From positions 13,240,363 through 13,304,362 of the forward strand of contig CM040449.1 of assembly GCA_022749755.1 (NCBI GenBank): a stretch of 64,000 nt of DNA, read 5' to 3'. Shown here in pieces: positions 57,717 through 64,000 of this stretch (the stretch's first letter is position 1; every line of letters begins with the position of its first letter). The notes beneath the pieces were generated by a model that had not been told where the DNA came from, made no database searches, and was given only the letters and a program-made list of their open reading frames with translations. Made by a program: the position numbers and the translations under genes. The DNA comes from Azadirachta indica (taxonomy: Eukaryota; Streptophyta; Magnoliopsida; Sapindales; Meliaceae).

Positions 57717-57920
57717 GAAAAAATACAAGCAAATAGAAAAGAAAGTTCATTATTGTATGGTTGGAAAAGTGTGAAAGCTTAAACCTCTGTGTACGGTTCT
57801 TTTTTCTAATGGGAAGTGGATGAGATTAAATTAAAAAGAGAGGGAGAAAAATGAAAAAAATATATTAATTAGTTATGATATGCATGAAAGAGAAATAAAA
57901 TTTTTTTTGACTTTTAAAAA
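57717..57920. other. AT-rich DNA between copia 2 and the fold-back element
   Basis: Begins GAAAAAATACAAGCAAATAG. No coding pattern; may be LINE tail flank. Confidence 0.4.
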
Positions 57921-58702
57921 GGATGAGAATGCAGTCCTGGTCTCCTCTATCTTTGTATTTTAAGGATTTATTGATACATGGCATCCTTGAAAACAAATGA
58001 TTGAGATTGCGTTTTCATTAATTGAACCAATTTACTATTATCATTACTATAGTTAAAAGTTTAAAATTATTATTTTTTATTGTTTTTATTATTTTTTAAC
58101 CAACCCAAAAGCCGACGTCCATCCTTCCCCAGTTCCGGTCTTCGCCTGCATTTCGACTGAAGATTCTGCCTAACCCTCATTTTTTAGGCTAAAATTTTGA
58201 TCATTCTTCCATTTTATGCAGCAGAAAATAATGGGAAGAAGCAAGCAGAGCCACTTAGCCATTTTCGCAAGGCTAAAATGAAAGGGAATTAGGGAATCGA
58301 TACTAGTCTTTTCCAGGCAAATCACCATGTAAATAGTCCATATATCTTGCAAGAAACACGAACCATTTTAGTTGTAGAATGATTCATTATAGGATATCTT
58401 CTGTCTTTGGTTTTTGTTTCTTCTGTTCTCCTCTTTGGCTTTAGGAAAGGTGCGACACAGCAATAAGGGTTAGGCAGAGTCTTCAACTGAAATGCAGGCA
58501 GCAGCCTGAACTAGGAAAGGATGGACAACCTTTTGGGTGAGTTAATAAAAAATAATAATTTTTATCTTTAAACTACAATAATGATAATAAAAAATTAGTA
58601 AAATTAATAAAACGCAATATCAATTGTTCATTTTTAAGGACATCACGTGCGGGTGAATCTTTAAAAAACAGGGATAGAAGAAACTAGAACTAGATCGTGG
58701 TT
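57921..58702. mobile_element. Fold-back nonautonomous DNA element with long TIRs
   Basis: The left arm (57921-58190) is the imperfect reverse complement of the right arm (about 58440-58702). Matched words include GATTGCGTTTTCATTAATT with GATATTGCGTTTTATTAATT, and CCTGCATTTCGACTGAAGA with CCTGCATTTCAGTTGAAGA. The central part is about 250 bp without coding. Flanks CTTTTAAAA (57911-57919) and CTTTAAAAA (58703-58711) look like a slightly changed 9-bp duplication, so a Mutator-like element is likely. Confidence 0.75.
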
Positions 58703-58712
58703 CTTTAAAAAA

Positions 58713-59487
58713 AAAATTAGCTTTTTTATTATCACCATTAAATTTATCCAACAAATACTGTTTAATAAGATATAAAATCAGAGTATCCGAAGTTAAATTG
58801 TAGTAAAAATCTAAAACAGCTTACAGCCTAGCAATTGTTTCTCTCTACGACAAAAATTAATTGAAATATCTCACAATCCTATCAAAGATTAACACATAAT
58901 GTTAGAAAACAATTGATATCATATAAGAGGTTCTAGAACTAACCCAAAGAAAGGCAAGCATGCATTATGAATATACAGTTTCCTTGAGCAGCCTCAATGC
59001 AAATCATTTTTTAAGTTGAGAAATTCAGATGAAGTATTATACATATATGTGAGTTAAATAAGCATTCCAACTAAACTATTTTTATATTAAACGCATTCAT
59101 ATTCTATTTTATTATTTTACAGACACATCGTGAGGTTCAAAGAGAGAGATAGTTTTATAAAAAATATCCATGTTGACTCTCATATTTTGTATATGATAAT
59201 TTTGAAGAAGGATTGATAAGTATATTATGAATTAATAATGATATTGTGCAATAAAGTTAATTATTAACTAAGTGCTTGAAATTTTAGCAAAAAATTGGTT
59301 GACATATTAATGAATTAATTGTGTGGATAAAATTGTAAGTTTAAGTCTTTCTACTCGATATATTTTGTATATTTTAGAATTAGTTCAACATATAAAAAAA
59401 AACAAACTTTTTCCCTCATTGGTTTCTTTTGTAGATGAGAATTAAAAAGTTGGGATTTCTGATTCTAACATCTAGAGAAAAAATTTA
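58713..59487. other. AT-rich intergenic DNA
   Basis: No open frame or repeat that I can name. Confidence 0.4.
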
Positions 59488-59713
59488 GGGAAATAAGCAC
59501 GTACCTCCCCTTGATTGTCAATTAACAATCCAATTTCATTAAAATGATTGTAATGCCCTTAATATTTATTTTTTGAATAAGAAAGCTCAGAAAATTTAAA
59601 CTAAATTTATTTAATATTTAAGATATTAATAATAATTAGAAATTTAATTTAAATTTAACTGTAACATGTCTAACCCTAATGAGCCTCCACCTCCCCCTCA
59701 ACATTGCCGCCCC

Positions 59714-59764
<51 letters not shown>

Positions 59765-60515
59765 ATTCTGAAAAAATCCACAAACTCCTTCTGCTTCTCC
59801 CCATATTCCACAAAAATCCACCAACTCCATTTGAAAAAATGACCAACCCTTGCTTCTTCTCCTCCTAGTCCATAAAAATTCGTTGCACCCCCTGGTGCAA
59901 TAATTCATTGTCGTTTCTCCCTCTCACCCCCTTTTGCAAAAATTCGTAGCCTCCTTTCTCCCTCTCTCTGCCTTCAAAATAAGAAGCGGTATATTCCAAA
60001 TAAGTTGCCTTGATAGATTTCGAAGAGTGAGAGTTAATTGATGAGAACTTGATTGAGCGAATTTAAGTTAATATGGATTTGTGGCTTAAAACTTAGAGTT
60101 GATGACCTTAAGTTTTGGCACTGTTGACTCGTCCATGAACGAGTTGGTGAAAGATGGATGAAGTGTTTAGGAGTTGAGAATCTTTGACGCTGTTGGGGTG
60201 AGATTGTGTGGAATCTATTGGCAGATTTGTAGAGGAATAGTGTTCATGTCTAAATTGTAATTCGCAACTTGAAAGAGGAAAAAATGAATTCAAAGGGTTC
60301 TAAGAAATTTTTTATTTACTTTCCTTTGCAAAATGGGATTACAAGGCTTTTTCCTATTCATTTTCTCTACTCTCTCGCTCATGCAATGATTGCACCAGAA
60401 AGAATAAAGTTGTTTGTGCTTTTATCAAATTACCCTAATTTCAAACAGTTGACTAACAAGGTAAGAGGGGAGGTATTTGTATGTTACTAAAACTTTCCAT
60501 TTAAGTGTTAAAATC
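59488..60515. mobile_element. Possible nonautonomous DNA element with a CT-rich interior
   Basis: Both ends carry TACCTCCCCT in inverted orientation (59502-59511 left; AGGGGAGGTA at 60466-60475 right), within longer loosely matching ends (ATTTAGGG at left, AAATTTTAAGGG at right). The interior is C/T-rich near the left end and has only short open frames (60269-60490 on plus, 60293-60108 on minus) without motifs. Weak evidence. Confidence 0.35.
59719..59761. repeat. (CT)n microsatellite
   Basis: About 21 uninterrupted CT units in a broader polypyrimidine tract. Confidence 0.95.
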
Positions 60516-60713
60516 CTAAATTTTAAGGGAGACATTTGTTAAAATCCCTTAAAAAAGTTTAATATTACAATATTTTATCTGTACAATTACAGTAAATTAA
60601 TTACTCATACATACGGATGTTTTAACATATGCTAGTATAAAATTAATCTAGTGTTCATCTATTAAGTTTTGAGGCCATTGGACTAACTTGTCGTTGTTGA
60701 ACAAAAATATAGA

Positions 60714-61320
60714 AACTCAGTGATCAAGCTGCCAAAGATAGTATGTACATTAATGGCGGTGATGATGTTTTGGGAAAGGCTTTAAATAATCTCCAACATC
60801 CAGGAGGAGTTATTGGTCTCGGACAATTTTTCACTCCAAACAAATAGTTTTATATGCTCAAAAAATATTGTCATGATGAGCAACAAGAGAAATTGAAAGC
60901 GATGCAAGAAAAAACTGATAAGTTGAAGGCTCAACTAGATACACCACAATCTAAGCATGCTAGTTATAATATATCTATGAATTGTGTAAGCTAAATTCTT
61001 AAATAACATTTTATGCATTGACTTTTATAATCATTATATATATATATATATATCTATATATATATATATATATATAATAACATAACTATATTGTCCCTCA
61101 AGCCCACAGCCAATTTACATAATATATCCTTTTATGTGTTTGTGTGTGTAAGGACAAATTATGTAAACTGGCTGTAGGTTCGACAGGCAATATAGTTGTT
61201 CGTGGAACGATAATGCTCATGAATGATTCAAATACCTCAAGACATGGAATTTTTCTGGGAGAAAATATATGTGTGACTATTGACATGGCTATAAAAGAAT
61301 ATGAACTTTTGCCAATTTGA
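60714..61320 (+). pseudogene. CACTA-associated transposase (PF03004-like) C-terminal remnant
   Basis: Exon 1 (to 60985) reads DQAAKDSMYINGGDDVLGKA, LNNLQHPGGVIGLGQFFTPN, with a stop at about 60847, then a coiled-coil stretch KLKAMQEKTDKLKAQL. A donor GTAAGC at 60986 and acceptor GTGTAAG at 61144-61150 bracket an intron holding a TA microsatellite. Exon 2 reads KLAVGSTGNIVVRGTIM and HGIFLGENICVTIDMAIKEY, ending ELLPI and TGA at 61320. This follows the pattern of the plant Ptta/En-Spm transposase tail ('G-VVA-GTI ... HG-PLGE-NVRVSVDVVI--ALLP'). Only one stop in about 145 codons. Confidence 0.72.
61034..61077. repeat. (TA)n microsatellite in the intron
   Basis: TA run with one interruption (TATCTATA). 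Confidence 0.95.
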
Positions 61321-63640
61321 GAACAAATTATGTTAATTATTTCGCTAATTTTTTTTTTTTCAACATTGTGATTTATAGCGATATAGATCCAAAGAATTCA
61401 AGCAAAGGACAACAAAAATGAACAAATTGTGACCCAACCTAAACTTCAATACTCATAGAAGACGCTTGTGCCCTTGAAATTTATTGCTAATTGTAGTGAG
61501 AGTAATTGTATTCAAATAGATTTGGAGAAATTTGTTGTCATTTGTTAATAAAATTATTAATTAAATGTATTTTATATTATTATTAAATAATGTAATTTAA
61601 TTTATTAAAAAATATAAAAAATATTATGAATTTAATGTAAATTTTTAACAAATATATTATATATAAAAATAAAATATCAAAAAATATTTCTTTTAAATTT
61701 TTTTGAATATTTAAATATTAAATTATTACTTAAAATGTAAAAGAATACGGTTAAAAAACATTTTAGTGTTTGAGTTTTGTCTAACTTATTGTTAGAATTT
61801 TTTTAATAACAGAATTTTTATTTCTATTTTTTTTTATTAAAATAAGAAATTAAAATAATTTTATTTAATCCTTCATATATTGTAAAAATATTGAAATAGG
61901 GATTAAATTGTTATAATTAAAAAATATATTGTAAAAAATAGTAAAATAGGGAGTAAATAATTATAATAAAAAGTACATCTTACTTTATTATTTTATTAAA
62001 ATATAAGAATATTAATGATAATAATTTAACAAGTCAATTAGCATAAATAAAAGTTAAGAAGAATTTTTTTTTTTTTTTTTTTTTCCAAACATCAGAAAGC
62101 ATTTGTGTATTCCCCCATCTTCAGGAAAGTATTTGTCAATTTTCCAACAAGAAAATATAGTATGATATAAAATTTACATAAAAGTATTTTCTTTCTTAAT
62201 AAAAATTGGCATATTTTATTACCTATTTATAAAGTGATTTTTTTACTTAATAAAAAATTTTAAATTAAAACTAATTTATTTTATTATTTATTTAAAAAAA
62301 TAATTTCTTTCTTTTTAGGGATATTTTACTTTACACCTGGGTTTTGGAGAAAGTCAATATATCTCATAAGATTGCTATTTATATTTTAATTTAATTATTT
62401 TACTCTTCTATCATTAAAAAAATATAAAATAATTATATTTTTTTTATTTTGTAATAACTAATGTAATTTTATTCTAACATTTAAGTTTAAAAATTTTAAT
62501 AATATTTTGATCCTTAATTATTTCTTTCCTTCAAAATTTATTATCAAATATTTATAATATCTAATTATACATAATTTCTAAGATATATTATATTATTAAA
62601 AAGTTTCTTTTAAAAATTATGTATAATTAAATGTAGAATTTTTTAGAACATAAAAATTATTGTCAAAATTTGTCAAATATTTACATAATTATGCATAATT
62701 TTGACAATATTAATTATACATAATTTTTAAAATAAATTATTTTGACAATATGATATATTTTAGAAAATATACAATTAAATATTATATAAATTTGATAATA
62801 GATTTGGAAAGAAATAAATAATTAAGGGAGAAAATATTATTATAATTTTTAAAAATTATGTTACTAAAACCACGTCATTTTGATTACCTAAAATAATATA
62901 GTTTGTATTTGAAAAAAAAAAGCTAATTATAATAAATCCTAAATATTAACATAATATTTTGTTTTTCTATTCTTTCGTCATCCACCTCTACCACACACCA
63001 CTAGTTGTTACTATCCAAATCTCTTCAATACTATCTATAAAGAGCTGATGATTAATTGAATATAAAGTTTTTATTTTTACTGGGCATAATGTTGTATGGA
63101 AACTAAAAATTTTGAGTGAAGAGATGAAATTTTGATGAAGATGTAAATTATTGTTAATTATTTGAATTTAATTTTCATTTGTTATTAGACTTTACTCTTT
63201 AAATATTTATTTTGATTAAAAATTGGTGGACTTCTTATAAATTTCTTATTTTTATTAAATATTTACAATTTTAAAGGTTGGTATAGTTATTGAATTAAAA
63301 TTTTATATTATTAGAAAATTATATATTTCTTAAGATGTGAATAAGACATTAATTTTTTAATTTAATTTATTAACATATACTAATTTATAAAATATTGAAA
63401 ATCAAATTAAGAATCTAAAATTTTTAAAATTTATTGTTTTATGAAAACACAAATATATTCTGTTAATATTTGTCAATATATGAATATTAGTAAATATTTA
63501 TTTTAGAGGATATGGATATTAAATATAATATAATATCCACTATAGATATGGATAGCATTTAGATATGAAAATCCTTATAAGATTCAGATACAAAAATTAA
63601 GGCATTCTCACATTATCTTATCCATTGACATCTATGGGTG
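61321..63640. other. Very AT-rich intergenic DNA
   Basis: A possible further exon at 61378-61545 (CGATATAGATCCAAAGAATT onward) may belong to the transposase remnant, but no motif supports it. After 61560 the DNA is extremely AT-rich, with a poly-T run at 62064-62084 and inverted repeats such as AATTATACATAATTT and AAAATTATGTATAATT (62566-62631, again near 62695-62730). No gene. Confidence 0.45.
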
Positions 63641-63870
63641 ACAATTCGAATAAACGAATTCAATTTGGGCCGACACAAATATGATTCATTTAATATTCGT
63701 TTGACATGAATACAATTCGTTTATTATTTATATCAATTCTTTTAAATCCAAATACGATTCATTTATTTAGATACAATTTGTTTAAATACGATTATTCGTT
63801 TAAATACGATTCGATTAAGATACGAATACAATTCATTTATGACATGAATACGATTCGTTTAAGACACGAT
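63641..63870. repeat. Subterminal-type short repeats at the right edge
   Basis: GGGTGACAATTCGAATAAAC is followed by many copies of a degenerate unit of the form AATACGATTCGTTTA (about ten within 230 bp), some as ACACGATT or ATACAATTC. Arrays like this next to a GGGTGNCAATT end are typical of plant hAT or Mutator-like nonautonomous elements. The rest runs out of the window. Confidence 0.6.
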
Positions 63871-64000
63871 TAATTTTATAAAAAAATAATAAAAATAAAC
63901 TAATTTATTATTTTGAACTAAACATCATCGATTTAAATTTCTAAATAAAGAAACACAAATTTTAATTATCTTAAATTATAAATAACAATATAAATAATAT

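Noticed and set aside
59636..59908. 90-codon minus frame with a run of alternating Arg-Glu
   Set aside because: The run is simply the translated CT microsatellite.
1..64000. tRNA, rRNA or CRISPR-like arrays
   Set aside because: No cloverleaf with A and B boxes, no rRNA-like block and no spaced direct-repeat array was seen; repeats present are microsatellites, LTRs, TIRs and one 149-bp tandem.

Overview
This window is nuclear DNA of a flowering plant, most likely a eudicot. It is AT-rich and intron-bearing, and almost everything recognisable in it is plant transposable elements or endogenous plant pararetroviruses (Caulimoviridae). I see no bacterial operons, rRNA, tRNA or CRISPR, and no clearly intact host gene. 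Nearly every coding region carries stops and frameshifts. Species cannot be named from the sequence alone.

Layout. 1-982: intergenic DNA holding one copy of a 322-bp repeat whose sister lies at 36965-37285. 983-3285: a truncated hAT DNA transposon (minus strand). 3290-14047: pararetrovirus 1, as two copies back to back. Copy A (minus, 3290-10500) is a nearly complete, circularly permuted genome; copy B (plus, 10501-14047) runs from protease to just short of the primer-binding site and carries a 264-bp MITE. 14048-14980: unassigned spacer. 14981-33140: a second, different pararetrovirus, again as a large inverted pair: a plus copy (14981-22152 plus 25288-26130) and a minus copy (26131-33140) joined in the viral intergenic region. 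The plus copy is split by a composite Ty3/Athila-type element (22153-25287) with two LTRs in opposite orientation and a captured fragment of a plant LOG gene. 33429-35782: a decayed, more GC-rich, intron-containing gene resembling the plant 'gypsy-type transposase' (PF04195-like) coiled-coil family. 36045-36250: CACTA TNP2 scrap. 37626-45582: a non-autonomous Athila-like element (gag and protease only) with a second-family solo LTR nested in it. 46260-52830: an L1-type LINE 3' end split by a Ty1/copia element (47705-52560). 52850-57716: a second copia element with near-identical 207-bp LTRs. 57921-58702: a fold-back DNA element with long TIRs. 59488-61320: CT microsatellite and a CACTA-associated transposase (PF03004-like) remnant. 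61321-64000: very AT-rich DNA ending in subterminal-type repeats.

How it fits together. The most striking block is the roughly 30 kb (3290-33140) in which two unrelated pararetroviruses both sit as inverted repeats next to each other. Transcripts through such arrays would fold into long hairpins, so this could be a source of antiviral small RNAs; that is inference. In pararetrovirus 2 both arms lack the catalytic palm of reverse transcriptase, through deletions with the same 3' end but different 5' ends, and both carry Asn for the first catalytic Asp of RNase H. This suggests a defective lineage copied in trans. All domain assignments are by eye; no database search was run.
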